Shown here: positions 19,249 through 27,680 of the stretch, in pieces
Layout: each line of letters starts with the position of its first letter
Numbering within the stretch: the stretch's first letter is position 1
Source of the DNA: Micromonospora sp. WMMD1120
GTDB lineage: Bacteria > Actinomycetota > Actinomycetes > Mycobacteriales > Micromonosporaceae
Length of the DNA: 64,000 bases
Assembly (NCBI RefSeq): GCF_029626235.1
Contig: NZ_JARUBO010000005.1
Span: 558,001-622,000 of the forward strand
Reading direction: 5' to 3'
Notes under the pieces: model-generated
The model's database searches: none
What the model was told of the DNA's origin: nothing
Seen by the model: the letters and a program-made list of their open reading frames with translations, nothing else
Program-made: the position numbers and the translations under genes

Positions 19249-19896
19249 ATGACAGAACCTCCTCGCCCTCCCGGAGCCGGTGACCCCGGCCACAACCCTC
19301 CGGAGCCGACCTCGCCCGGCCCGTACTCGTCGGCCGAGCCACCCACCGCACCACTGTCCGGGGCACCCGACCCGGGCGGCTATCCCCCGGCCGGTGGCTA
19401 TCCGCCGCCCACCGGTGACCAACCGCCGTCAGGCGGTTACCCCCCGCCCGGCGGTTACCCCCCGCCCGGCGGCTATCCCCCGCCCGGCGGCTATCCCCCG
19501 CCCGGCGGCTACCCACCACCCGGTGGGGCCTACGGCGCCCCCGGCGGCGGCTACGCCAGCAACGAGGACAAGACCTGGGCCCTCGTCGCGCACTTCGGCG
19601 GCGCGCTCGGCGCGCTGGTCAGCTTCGGTCCGCTGGGCTTCGTCGCCCCGCTCATCGCCTTCCTGGCCCGGGGCAACCAGTCGCCGACCGTCCGGGCGCA
19701 CGCCGTGGCCGCGCTGAACTTCCAGATCCTCTGGTCGATCATCGCGTTCGTGCTGCTCTTCGTGAGCTGGTGCCTGCTCTTCCTGCCCAGCATCGCGGTC
19801 GTGGTGATCCAGATCCTGTTCGGGATCATCGCCGGCATGAAGGCCAACGAGGGCAGCGCCTACCGCTACCCGATGTCCACCACCTTCATCAAGTGA
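19249..19896 (+). CDS. DUF4870 membrane protein with GGYPPP repeat tail
   Basis: This 215-aa protein has about 100 N-terminal residues of Pro/Gly-rich sequence, including a run of GGYPPP hexapeptides. The DUF4870 domain follows, with about three hydrophobic segments (around residues 125-150 and 165-205). The family is a small membrane protein of unknown function; the tail is probably cytoplasmic and may bind WW/SH3-like partners or phase-separate (inference). ATG 19249 is chosen; GTG 19240 is an alternative. It is divergent from hrcA with the CIRCE element between them, so heat regulation is possible. Confidence 0.82.
   Translation: MTEPPRPPGAGDPGHNPPEPTSPGPYSSAEPPTAPLSGAPDPGGYPPAGGYPPPTGDQPPSGGYPPPGGYPPPGGYPPPGGYPPPGGYPPPGGAYGAPGGGYASNEDKTWALVAHFGGALGALVSFGPLGFVAPLIAFLARGNQSPTVRAHAVAALNFQILWSIIAFVLLFVSWCLLFLPSIAVVVIQILFGIIAGMKANEGSAYRYPMSTTFIK
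19432..19521 (+). repeat. In-frame 18-bp minisatellite (GGYPPP)
   Basis: Five tandem 18-bp units (starts 19432, 19450, 19468, 19486, 19504) encode GGYPPP. They differ only at synonymous positions: TAC/TAT and the third bases of Pro and Gly codons. Copy number may vary between strains without shifting the frame. Confidence 0.85.
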
Positions 19897-19960
19897 GCCC
19901 TGCCGGCCGCTCCCCCGGCCGGCACGGCTCACCGCCGCCCCGTCCGGGCCGCGGGACCGC

Positions 19961-21184
19961 TCAGGGCAGCAGGTCGCGCACCACAGCGTCGGCGAGCAGC
20001 CGGCCGCGCAGCGTGAGCACCGCCCGACCGGCCGCGTACCGGTCGGCGTCCAGCAGGCCGTCGGCCCGCGCCCGCTCGGCGCCGGCCCGGCCCGCGGCGT
20101 CGAGCACCGCCAGCGGCAGACCGCTGGCCAGCCGCAGCCGCAGCATCACGTCCTCCATGTGCGCCTCGTCGACGGTGAGCACCTCCCGGGCCAGGCCGGG
20201 CGAGACGCCCTCGGCCAGCCTCTTCGCGTACGCCGAGGGGTGCTTGACGTTCCACCAGCGCACCCCGCCGACGTGGCTGTGCGCCCCGGGCCCCAGGCCC
20301 CACCAGTCCGCGCCGGCCCAGTAGAGCAGGTTGTGCCGACACCGGGCCTCGTCGCCGCGCGCCCAGTTGGAGACCTCGTACCAGGACATGCCAGCCGCGT
20401 CGAGGGCGGCCTCCGCGGCCAGATAGCGGTCCGCGGCCACGTCGTCACTGGGGTACGCCAGCTCGCCGCGCCGCATCCGGGCGGCGAGCCGGGTGCCGTC
20501 CTCGACGATCAGGGCGTACGCGCTGACATGGTCCACCCCGGCGGCGACGACCTGCTCCAGCGAGGCGGCGAAGTCCTCGGCCCGCTCCCCCGGGGTGCCG
20601 TAGATCAGGTCCAGGTTGACGTGCGCGAACCCGGCGTCGCGGGCCTCCAGCGCGGCGGCCGTGGCCCGACCCGCGCTGTGCCTGCGGTCCAGGATCGCCA
20701 GCACTCCCGGGGAGGCCGACTGCATGCCCAGCGAGATCCGGGTGTAGCCGGCCGCCCGCAGCCGCGCCAACGACTCCGGGGTGACCGACTCGGGGTTGGC
20801 CTCGGTGGTCACCTCCGCGTCGGCGGCCAGCCCCCAGGTGCTGTCGATGCCCTCCAGGATGCGGGCCAGGTCGTCGGCGGGCAGCAGGGTGGGTGTGCCG
20901 CCCCCGACGAAGACGGTGTCGACCCGGGGCGGCGGGGTGTCGCCGAGCACCCGGGCGGCGAGCTTCAGCTCGGCCAGGACGGTGTCGGCGTACCCCTCGC
21001 GGCTGGCGCCGCCGCCCAGCTCGGCGGCGGTGTAGGTGTTGAAGTCGCAGTAGCCGCACCGGCTGGCGCAGAACGGGACGTGCACGTACACGCCGAAGCC
21101 GCGCGCGCCGACCGCGGTGGTGGCGGTGGCGGGCAACGATCCGTCGACGGGGACGGTCTCACCATCTGGAAGGACGCCGGGCAT
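19961..21184 (-). CDS. hemW: Radical SAM coproporphyrinogen III oxidase-like protein HemW
   Basis: This 407-aa radical SAM protein has the iron-sulfur motif CASRCGYC (CxxxCxxC, about residues 43-50) preceded by GVYVHVPF. The GGGTPTLL motif is near residue 90 and the HemW C-terminal domain follows. HemW proteins are heme chaperones rather than true oxidases. The conserved VNLDLIYGTPGE segment is present. ATG 21184 is chosen, with GTG 21190 possible; a promoter must lie in the 19 bp or so to the divergent enoyl-CoA hydratase gene or overlap its start. In actinobacteria hemW commonly neighbours hrcA and lepA. Confidence 0.93.
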   Translation of the reverse strand: MPGVLPDGETVPVDGSLPATATTAVGARGFGVYVHVPFCASRCGYCDFNTYTAAELGGGASREGYADTVLAELKLAARVLGDTPPPRVDTVFVGGGTPTLLPADDLARILEGIDSTWGLAADAEVTTEANPESVTPESLARLRAAGYTRISLGMQSASPGVLAILDRRHSAGRATAAALEARDAGFAHVNLDLIYGTPGERAEDFAASLEQVVAAGVDHVSAYALIVEDGTRLAARMRRGELAYPSDDVAADRYLAAEAALDAAGMSWYEVSNWARGDEARCRHNLLYWAGADWWGLGPGAHSHVGGVRWWNVKHPSAYAKRLAEGVSPGLAREVLTVDEAHMEDVMLRLRLASGLPLAVLDAAGRAGAERARADGLLDADRYAAGRAVLTLRGRLLADAVVRDLLP

Positions 21185-21203
21185 GGCCACTAGTGTGCCC
21201 GGC

Positions 21204-22013
21204 ATGACCTCTCCCGACGTGCTCGTGCGGGTCGCCACGGCCCGTGGGGTGACCACGCTCACCCTGGACAGCCCGCACAACCGCAACGCGCTCTCCACCG
21301 CCCTGATGACCCAGTTGCTGGCCGGGCTGGCGGAGGCGGTCGCCGACGAGACGGTGCGGGTGATCGTGCTCGACCACACCGGCCCGGTCTTCTGCTCGGG
21401 CGCGGACCTGAAGGAGACCGCCGCGGCGTACGCCAGCGGGACGGTCCCGGCCGGCATGCTGGGTGACGTGCTCGCGGCGCTCTGGGAGTGCCCGAAGCCG
21501 GTGCTGGCCCGGGTCGCCGGGCCGGCGCGGGCCGGCGGGCTCGGCCTGATCGCCGCGGCCGACCTGGCGGTCTGCGCCGACGAGGCGACGTTCGCGTTCA
21601 CCGAGGTCCGCATCGGGGTGATCCCGGCGGTGATATCGGCGACCGTGCTGCCCCGGCTGCACCCCCGCGCCGCCGCCGAGCTGTACCTGACCGGGGACAC
21701 CTTCGACGGGCGGCGCGCGGCGCGGGTCGGACTGGTCACCGCCTCGGTGCCGGCTGCGGAGCTGGACGACGCGGTACGGGGCTACTGCGACTCGCTGGTC
21801 CGCGGCGCGCCCGGCGCGCTGGCCGGCACCAAGGAACTGCTGCGCCGGCCGGGCACCGCCGAGCTGCGCGGCGACCTGGCCCGGCTGTCCGCCCTCTCGA
21901 CCGGCTACTTTCTCTCCGAGGAGGGACGCGAAGGGGTCACCGCGTTCCGCGAGAAGCGATTGACTCGATGGGTGGCCGCTCTGGACGGTGGTTCCGCTGA
22001 GGGCGCCGGGTAG
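21204..22013 (+). CDS. Enoyl-CoA hydratase/isomerase family protein
   Basis: This 269-aa crotonase-fold protein has the oxyanion-hole segments HNRNALS (about residues 26-32) and SGADLKE (about 67-73), plus the family block AGPARAGGLGLIAAADLAVCADEATFAF (112-139). Catalytic-type Glu residues around position 138-142 fit a hydratase. It could act in fatty-acid or branched-chain amino-acid catabolism; no acyl-CoA partner genes are adjacent. The ATG at 21204 fits the family start. It is divergent from hemW and convergent with the atypical SDR, with a strong terminator hairpin between. Confidence 0.88.
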   Translation: MTSPDVLVRVATARGVTTLTLDSPHNRNALSTALMTQLLAGLAEAVADETVRVIVLDHTGPVFCSGADLKETAAAYASGTVPAGMLGDVLAALWECPKPVLARVAGPARAGGLGLIAAADLAVCADEATFAFTEVRIGVIPAVISATVLPRLHPRAAAELYLTGDTFDGRRAARVGLVTASVPAAELDDAVRGYCDSLVRGAPGALAGTKELLRRPGTAELRGDLARLSALSTGYFLSEEGREGVTAFREKRLTRWVAALDGGSAEGAG

Positions 22014-22078
22014 GACCGGGCGTTCCGGCAGTTGATGGCGACGGGGGCGGTGGCGGCACGGGCTGGGCTGGGTGACCG

Positions 22079-22110
22079 TCGGGGCGCCGCCGGGAGCGGC
22101 GGCGCCCCGA
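22079..22110. terminator. Bidirectional terminator hairpin
   Basis: TCGGGGCGCCGCC / GGCGGCGCCCCGA is a perfect 13-bp stem with a GGGAGC loop between two convergent genes. Outer GGTGACCG and CGGTCACC segments extend the symmetry. Confidence 0.8.
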
Positions 22111-22117
22111 ACACCGG

Positions 22118-22882
22118 TCACCACGCCGTCGCGCCGCCGTCGACCGGGTAGTTGGCGCCGGTGATGTACGACGCCCGGTCGGAGGCGAGGAAGACCACCA
22201 GCTCGGCGACCTCCTCCGGCTGCGCGAACCGCTTCAACAGCGTCTTGCCGGTGATCGCGTCCCGGGCCGCCTGGTCGTCACCCAGGTCGCGCTCGCTGGC
22301 CGGGCTGATGATCGGCCCCGGACTGACCGCCACCGCCCGGATGCCGTGCGGCGCGCCCTCGAGAGCGAGCTGTCGGGTCAGGCCGATGACGCCGGCGTTG
22401 GCCGCTGTGTGACCGACCATCGGGGGGACGTGACCGGCGATCATCCCCGCCATGGAGGCGGCGTTGATGATCGCGCCACCGCCGCGCCGCACCAGGTGCG
22501 GCCAGGCGAACTTCGACACGAAGTACGGGATGTCCAGCTCTCCGGTGATCGTGTAGCGCCAGTCCTGCACCGAGAAGTCGGGCACCGGACCGAAGCGGAG
22601 CGCCGCCGCGTTGTTGTAGACCGCGTCGAGCCCGCCGTAGGTCGCCGCGGCGTCGTCGACGAACCGCCGGACCTGCTCCGGGTCGGTGAGGTCGACCGGG
22701 GCGAACCCGGTCATCTCGCCGCCGGCCCGGCGCACCAGCTCGACGGTCTCGTTGTTGCCGTCGACCTGGAGGTCGGCGCCGACGACCTTCGCCCCCTCGC
22801 GGGCGAAGGTCAGCGCCGCGACCCGACCGAGACCACCGCCGGTGCCGGTGATCAGTACGACCTTGCCCTCCATCGTTCCCAT
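22118..22882 (-). CDS. Atypical SDR family protein lacking the catalytic Tyr/Lys
   Basis: This 254-aa short-chain dehydrogenase fold has the cofactor motif TGTGGGLG (about residues 12-19) and NNAAALRFG. Where active family members read YxxxK before AxVIGLTR, this protein reads HTAANAGVIGLTR: Tyr becomes His and Lys becomes Asn. The catalytic Ser in NAASMAG is present. It may bind NAD(P) without classical dehydrogenase activity, or use a different proton relay. The ATG at 22882 follows GGAGAGG by five bases. The C-terminus ends NYPVDGGATAW as in active relatives. Confidence 0.82.
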   Translation of the reverse strand: MGTMEGKVVLITGTGGGLGRVAALTFAREGAKVVGADLQVDGNNETVELVRRAGGEMTGFAPVDLTDPEQVRRFVDDAAATYGGLDAVYNNAAALRFGPVPDFSVQDWRYTITGELDIPYFVSKFAWPHLVRRGGGAIINAASMAGMIAGHVPPMVGHTAANAGVIGLTRQLALEGAPHGIRAVAVSPGPIISPASERDLGDDQAARDAITGKTLLKRFAQPEEVAELVVFLASDRASYITGANYPVDGGATAW

Positions 22883-23134
22883 GGAACCTCTCCTTGAGCT
22901 GGTGATTGACATGTCAACTGGGTTAAGGCCACGACGGCCTGTCGCCTTCCCGCCAGGGGCGGTTCGAAAGGCAGGTGAGATCACGGCCACAGCGGGAACG
23001 TCGCCATTCGGCACTGATCGCGACGCCGGGACCGAACCGGTCAGAATCGGATGGGCCGGGCCGGAAACGCTCGGACGGCCCGGCACGGGCGCGCGGGGAC
23101 GTACGCTTGTCGAACTGTCGATCTGGGGGTGTGG
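22883..23134. other. Divergent promoter region
   Basis: This 252-bp stretch lies between the leftward SDR gene and the rightward membrane protein gene. An ATTGACATGTCAAC segment near 22906-22919 contains the palindrome TTGACATGTCAA, a plausible regulator site overlapping the SDR promoter. Nothing else is evident. Confidence 0.45.
22907..22918. promoter_or_regulatory. Perfect 12-bp palindrome upstream of SDR gene
   Basis: TTGACATGTCAA reads the same on both strands and lies 25-36 bp before the SDR ATG, just upstream of its AAGGAGAGG ribosome site. This AT-rich palindrome stands out in GC-rich DNA. The position suits an operator for a dimeric regulator (TetR-like, for instance), but no regulator gene is adjacent. 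Confidence 0.5.
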
Positions 23135-23989
23135 GTGCGAACTCGGGCAACCGTGGCGGGTGGGGTCGTGCTGATCCTCGTCGCCGTGATCGCGATCTGG
23201 CTCGTCGTCCGCCAGGTGGGTGACGACCTCCGGTTGCCACTGCTGGCACGCAAGTGCACGGTGCAGGCCGACGGCCGGGTCGCACTGGACGCCGACCAGA
23301 TGGCGAACGCCGCCACCATCGCGGCGATCGGGGCGAAGCGGGGGATGCCCGAGCGGGCGGTGGTGGTCGCCCTCGCCACCGCGTACCAGGAGTCCGGGCT
23401 GCGCAACCTGGCCGACGGCGACCGCGACTCGGTGGGCCTCTTCCAGCAGCGACCGAGTCAGGGCTGGGGCACCCCGGCGCAGATCCGCGACCCGCGCTAC
23501 GCGGCCAACCGGTTCTACGCCGCGCTCAAGAAGGTGCGCGGCTGGGAGAAGATGCGCGTCACCGACGCCGCCCAGCGGGTGCAGCGCTCGGCCTTCCCCG
23601 AGGCCTACCAGAAGTGGGCCGACGACTCCGAGGTGCTCACCCGGGCGCTGCTCGGCGACGCCAGCGGCGCGGTCACCTGCACGGTGGGGCGTACCCCGGC
23701 GATGCAGGGCGCGGCGGCAGCCGCGCAGCTGACCCGCAACCTGGTGTTGGACTGGGGTCTGAAGGGCACCGAACCGGCCGACGGGACCCGCCTGGCGGTG
23801 ACCCCGAGCGACCAGCGCGACGGGTGGCGGTACGCGCACTGGCTGGTGTCGCACGCCCAGGACCACGGGGTGAAGCGGGTCCGCTTCGGCGAACTGGAAT
23901 GGACCGCGCGGGGTGGCGCCTGGGGTCGGGTGGACGGGCAGCGGGACCCGGCCGGCCAGGTGGTGGCCGAGGTGTTCAACGAGGGCTGA
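23135..23989 (+). CDS. Membrane-anchored lysozyme-like protein
   Basis: This 284-aa protein has one N-terminal membrane anchor (GGVVLILVAVIAIWLVV, about residues 7-23). The extracytoplasmic domain contains ALATAYQESGLRNLADGDRD and VGLFQQRPSQGWG (about 87-120), which resemble the catalytic-Glu and substrate blocks of lysozyme/lytic-transglycosylase folds. Actinobacterial relatives are often mislabelled metal transporters. The second half has a conserved GWRYAHWLVSHAQ segment. A peptidoglycan role is inferred, not shown. Start GTG 23135 is chosen; GTG 23129 is equally possible. Confidence 0.65.
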   Translation: MRTRATVAGGVVLILVAVIAIWLVVRQVGDDLRLPLLARKCTVQADGRVALDADQMANAATIAAIGAKRGMPERAVVVALATAYQESGLRNLADGDRDSVGLFQQRPSQGWGTPAQIRDPRYAANRFYAALKKVRGWEKMRVTDAAQRVQRSAFPEAYQKWADDSEVLTRALLGDASGAVTCTVGRTPAMQGAAAAAQLTRNLVLDWGLKGTEPADGTRLAVTPSDQRDGWRYAHWLVSHAQDHGVKRVRFGELEWTARGGAWGRVDGQRDPAGQVVAEVFNEG

Positions 23990-24153
23990 CCGACCCGGAT
24001 CTCCTAACCGGCAGTCACCGCACAATCGGACAAAATGCCCGGTAAGGCATCGTGGATCACAGAATTCTCACCGAGCGCAGTTTCGCCGCTGCGTGCGGTC
24101 GGATCGCCGTCCAATCCCGAGCCGGGTCCTCCCCGCCGCCGATGCCGTCGCGT

Positions 24154-24159
24154 TACGAT
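24154..24159 (+). promoter_or_regulatory. Possible -10 element for PhyH gene
   Basis: TACGAT lies 52 bp upstream of the GTG start at 24211 and fits TANNNT. No matching -35 box is evident, so this is tentative. Confidence 0.25.
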
Positions 24160-24210
24160 CGGCGGCCTGTGCCAGAAAAGGTTTCACCTCATGGGGAGGG
24201 GTACGACGCG

Positions 24211-25113
24211 GTGTTCGATTACGGCGACCGGACCGGTTACGAACCGATCAGCGACACTGACCGCAAGGAGTTCCACGAGCAGGGCTTCCTCCTGCTGCGT
24301 AACGTCCTGACGGAGGACCACCGGGCGGCGCTGGAGGCGGCTGTCGACCGCGTCTACGCGGAGGAGCAGGCCAAGGGCACCACCAAGAAGGACGGCACCC
24401 TGCACCTGCTGGGCTTCCTGGAGCGCGACGAGCTCTTCGGCGAGCTGCTCACCCACCCGATCGCCTTCCCGTACATGTGGGGGCTGGCCGGCTGGAACAT
24501 CTACACCCACCACAACCACCTGGACGTCACCCCGCCGGCCGCCGAGCCGGAGAAGCCCTACTGGGGCTGGCACCAGGACGGGTACCGGCAGAACTCCGAC
24601 CCGGAGACGATGGACCCGAACCTGCCCCGGCCGATGTTCTCCCTGAAGGTCGCGTACGTCCTGTCGGACCTGTCCGAGACCGGTCGCGGCGCCACCAAGG
24701 TCATCCCGGGCAGCCACCTGTGGAACTCGCTGGACCGGCCCAAGGACCTCAGCGTGCACAACCCGGACCCGGAGGGCACTGTCGAGATCACCGCCAACCC
24801 GGGTGACGCCTTCATCTTCGACCGTCGGCAGTGGCACTCGCGGTCGACGAACCTGTCGACCATCACCCGCAAGATGCTCTTCGTCGGCTACACCTACCGG
24901 TGGATCCGTCCGCTGGACGAGCTGCACCCCGACGTGAACGGCGAGTGGTACCGCAACCGCACCCCGGTGCAGCGCCAGCTGATCGGTGAGGGCACGCACA
25001 CCGCCAACTACTGGGGCATCAACTGGGACGGGTACGTCGACGACGAGATCCCGCTGCGCAAGGAGCTGAAGGAGCGCGGTCTGCTCGACCGCAGCATCCC
25101 CTGGCTGCGCTGA
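24211..25113 (+). CDS. Phytanoyl-CoA dioxygenase (PhyH) family protein
   Basis: This 300-aa Fe(II)/2-oxoglutarate-dependent oxygenase has the facial triad as HQD in YWGWHQDGYRQ (about residues 117-127) and a distal His in DRRQWHSRS (about 206-214). The arginine following binds 2-oxoglutarate. An ATKVIPGSHLW segment is typical of the family. The start is uncertain: GTG 24211 with GGGGAGGGG about eight bases upstream is preferred over an in-frame ATG at 24052, whose extra 53 residues look non-coding. Substrates range from fatty acyl-CoAs to secondary metabolites. It stands alone; a terminator follows at 25123. Confidence 0.88.
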   Translation: MFDYGDRTGYEPISDTDRKEFHEQGFLLLRNVLTEDHRAALEAAVDRVYAEEQAKGTTKKDGTLHLLGFLERDELFGELLTHPIAFPYMWGLAGWNIYTHHNHLDVTPPAAEPEKPYWGWHQDGYRQNSDPETMDPNLPRPMFSLKVAYVLSDLSETGRGATKVIPGSHLWNSLDRPKDLSVHNPDPEGTVEITANPGDAFIFDRRQWHSRSTNLSTITRKMLFVGYTYRWIRPLDELHPDVNGEWYRNRTPVQRQLIGEGTHTANYWGINWDGYVDDEIPLRKELKERGLLDRSIPWLR

Positions 25114-25122
25114 CGCACCGAT

Positions 25123-25160
25123 CGGGAGCCCCTGCCGTCCCCAGATGGCAAGGGCTCCCG
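25123..25160. terminator. Terminator hairpin after PhyH gene
   Basis: CGGGAGCCCCTGCC pairs with GGCAAGGGCTCCCG (one C/A mismatch) around a 10-nt loop. It sits between convergent PhyH and MOSC genes. Confidence 0.75.
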
Positions 25161-25179
25161 CACGTCGGCAGGGCGTTCG

Positions 25180-25821
25180 TCAGCCGCGGCTGGCGAGGCG
25201 GCGGCGGGCCTTCTCCCGGATCGCCACCGGCAGGTCCTCCGCGTCGAGCAGCCGGGGCAGCAGCTCCGGCTCCAGGCTGGTGGCGCGGAACACCTCGCCA
25301 ATGGTCACGCCGTGCGCCGGACGTTCCACCACCTCGACCGGGTCACCCGGACCGATCTCCCCCTCGCGCAGCACCCGCAGGTACGCCCCCGGAGTGGCAC
25401 GGACGGTGAAGCGCCGGATCAGGTCCGGCACACCCCAGTAGCCGGCGAAGGTGGTACAGGGTGTCCGTGGCTTGGTGACCTGGAGCAGGACGGCACCGAT
25501 CTGCCACCGCTCGCCGATCACGGCGCCCGTCACGTCGACCGCGTAGGTGGTCAGGTTCTCCCCGAAACCGCCGGGTCGGATCGGGCGGCCCAGCTCGGCC
25601 GCCCACCAGGCGGCGTCCTCCTCGGCGTAGGCGTAGACCGCCTGCTCCGGGCCACCGTGGTGGGTGCGCTCGCCGATGAAGTCACCGACCACCCCGTCGA
25701 CGCGTACCGGCACCGGACCGTCGACCGGCCGCTTGTCGATGCCGCTGCGCCCGCTCGCGTCGCCGGCCCACTCCGCCTCGGTCACGACGCCGAGGTTCAC
25801 CGCTGCCACCCTGCCCGTCAT
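25180..25821 (-). CDS. MOSC domain-containing protein
   Basis: This 213-aa protein has the MOSC beta-barrel signature. It includes GGPEQAVYAYAEEDAAWW, FGENLTTYAVDVTGAVIGERW and a conserved Cys in KPRTPCTTFAGYWG (near residue 119), the residue thought to carry sulfur or contact the molybdenum cofactor. It resembles the YiiM group that reduces N-hydroxylated compounds. It begins 45 bp downstream of the sugar ABC permease gene on the same strand, so read-through is possible, although a functional link is not obvious. Confidence 0.88.
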   Translation of the reverse strand: MTGRVAAVNLGVVTEAEWAGDASGRSGIDKRPVDGPVPVRVDGVVGDFIGERTHHGGPEQAVYAYAEEDAAWWAAELGRPIRPGGFGENLTTYAVDVTGAVIGERWQIGAVLLQVTKPRTPCTTFAGYWGVPDLIRRFTVRATPGAYLRVLREGEIGPGDPVEVVERPAHGVTIGEVFRATSLEPELLPRLLDAEDLPVAIREKARRRLASRG

Positions 25822-25866
25822 GGCCGTCAGCCTAGTGGCGGGCAGGCTGGCCGCCTTCCGGCCTGG

Positions 25867-26697
25867 TCAACCCTTGACCGCGCCGGCCACCAGACCGGAG
25901 ACCATCCGCCGCTGCACCAGCAGGAAGAAGATGATGACCGGCAGCGTGAACAGGGTGGACGCGGCCATCACCGGACCCCAGTTGGTGTCGTCGCGGCCGA
26001 AGAAGAAGGTCATCGCCACCGGCAGCGTGTAGCTGCCCTGGTCGTTGATGAACGTCAACGCGAAGATCAGCTCGTTCCACGCGGTGATGAAGGAGAAGAT
26101 GCTGGTCGCCACCAGGCCGGGCGCGACCAGCGGGAACAGCACCCGGCGGAAGGTCTGGGCCCGGCTGGCCCCGTCGATCGCCGCCGCCTCCTCCAACTCC
26201 TTGGGTACGGCCGCCACGAAGCCGCGCAGCATCCAGACCGCGAACGGCAGGGAGAAGCCCAGGTACGTGAGGATCAGGCTGGGCAGGGTGTTGTAGAGCC
26301 CGAGCCGCTGGATCATCAGGAACAGCGGGATGACCAGCGCCTCCAGCGGGATCATCTGCACGATCAGCAGCATGATCAGGAAGCTGGTACGCAGCTTGAA
26401 GCGGAACCGGGCCACCGCGGTGGCGGCCAGCAGCGCGACCAGGCCGCTGAGCACCACAGTGGAGACCGCGACCAGCGCGCTGTTGAGGAAGAAGTCGAGG
26501 AAAGTGACGCCGGGGATCAGGTTGCCGGTCAATATCTCCCGGTAGTGCGCCAGCGTCGGGTGGGTCGGCACCGGCTGCGGGGTGGCCGAGAAGATCTCGT
26601 TGCTCGGCTTCAGCGAGGTGGAGATCATCCAGTAGACCGGGAACGCCGCGAAGAGCGCGACGAGCAGCCCGGCGGCGTTGAGGGCGACCTTCTTCAC
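25867..26697 (-). CDS. Carbohydrate ABC transporter permease (MalG type)
   Basis: This 276-aa inner-membrane permease has about six helices. The binding-protein-dependent EAA loop reads ELEEAAAIDGASRAQTFRRVLFPL (about residues 181-204), where the ATPase docks. The GTG start at 26697 follows AGGAGG and overlaps the upstream permease stop by four bases. Together with the MalF-type permease and lipoprotein it forms a CUT1-type importer for an oligosaccharide or similar sugar. No ATPase gene is in the operon. Confidence 0.92.
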   Translation of the reverse strand: MKKVALNAAGLLVALFAAFPVYWMISTSLKPSNEIFSATPQPVPTHPTLAHYREILTGNLIPGVTFLDFFLNSALVAVSTVVLSGLVALLAATAVARFRFKLRTSFLIMLLIVQMIPLEALVIPLFLMIQRLGLYNTLPSLILTYLGFSLPFAVWMLRGFVAAVPKELEEAAAIDGASRAQTFRRVLFPLVAPGLVATSIFSFITAWNELIFALTFINDQGSYTLPVAMTFFFGRDDTNWGPVMAASTLFTLPVIIFFLLVQRRMVSGLVAGAVKG

Positions 26698-27680
26698 GAC
26701 TCGTCCTCCTGCCTGAGCACCATCCGTACGTAGAAGCCGGTGACCACGAGCAGGATCAGCGTGAGGATCACCGCGATGGCCGCGCCGAGCCCGTACTTCG
26801 GCGGCGGCGAGAACGCCTCGGCGTACGAGTAGATGGCGAGCATGAACGTCGGCCGGTCCTGGGTGCCTCCGGCCAGCACGAACTGCTGCGTGAAAACCTT
26901 GAAGTCCCAGATGGTGGAGAGCACGATCAGGATCCCGAAGACCGGGCGCAGCAGCGGGAAGGTGATCGTCCAGAAGACCCGCCACGGGCTGGCGCCGTCC
27001 ACCCGGGCCGCTTCGTGCAGCTCGCTCGGCACGCTCTTGAGGCCGGCCAGCACGCTCACCGCGATGAACGGGAACGAGTGCCACACGACTACCAGCGTCA
27101 GGATGGCGAAGAACAGCAGCGGCGAGTTGAACCAGCCGTAGCCGGTCCAGTCGCTGCGACCGAACAGGCCGTTCGAGAGGCCGTCCGGCAACGCGTTGAA
27201 CAGCCAGGTGACCAGGCCGCTCGTGTCGTCGAAGATCCATTTCCAGACGATCGTGCCGGTCAGCGCCGGGGTGGCCCAGGCGAGCATCACGCAACTCGCC
27301 ACGAAGGTCGCCATCTTGCGACCCAGTCGGTTGAGCAGCAGCCCGACCAGGGTGCCCAGCACCATCGTGAGCAGCACGTTGGCCGCCGCGAACAGCACCG
27401 TGTTGCGCAGCACGGTGAGGAAGAAAGGGTCGGAGAGGATGTCGGCGTAGTTGCCGAGCCCCACCCACGGCCACTCCCGGTCCCCGCGCAGCTGCCGAAC
27501 GCTGTTCAGCCGGTAGAAGGACATCACCACCACCTGGCCGAGCGGCCAGAGCAGCAGCACCCCGATGATGAAGAGCGCGGGCAGCAGCAGCAGGTAGGGC
27601 AGGCGGTCGACCCGGCGACGCCGCCGCGCGGGGGTCTCCCGCGCGGCGGACGTCTCCGGCACCTCGGTCAGCGTGGTCAC
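26694..27680 (-). CDS. Carbohydrate ABC transporter permease (MalF type)
   Basis: This 328-aa protein has an N-terminal cytoplasmic arginine-rich segment (ARRRRRVDR, about residues 18-26), six or so helices and the EAA loop ELHEAARVDGASPWRVFWTITFPL (about 218-241). It pairs with the MalG-type permease to form the channel. The GTG start overlaps the stop of the solute-binding protein gene by four bases, so the three genes are tightly coupled. Confidence 0.92.
   Translation of the reverse strand: MTTLTEVPETSAARETPARRRRRVDRLPYLLLLPALFIIGVLLLWPLGQVVVMSFYRLNSVRQLRGDREWPWVGLGNYADILSDPFFLTVLRNTVLFAAANVLLTMVLGTLVGLLLNRLGRKMATFVASCVMLAWATPALTGTIVWKWIFDDTSGLVTWLFNALPDGLSNGLFGRSDWTGYGWFNSPLLFFAILTLVVVWHSFPFIAVSVLAGLKSVPSELHEAARVDGASPWRVFWTITFPLLRPVFGILIVLSTIWDFKVFTQQFVLAGGTQDRPTFMLAIYSYAEAFSPPPKYGLGAAIAVILTLILLVVTGFYVRMVLRQEDES

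Noticed and set aside
19432..19521. 18-bp repeat as a CRISPR array
   Set aside because: Units are contiguous with no spacers and encode GGYPPP in frame. No cas genes are present.
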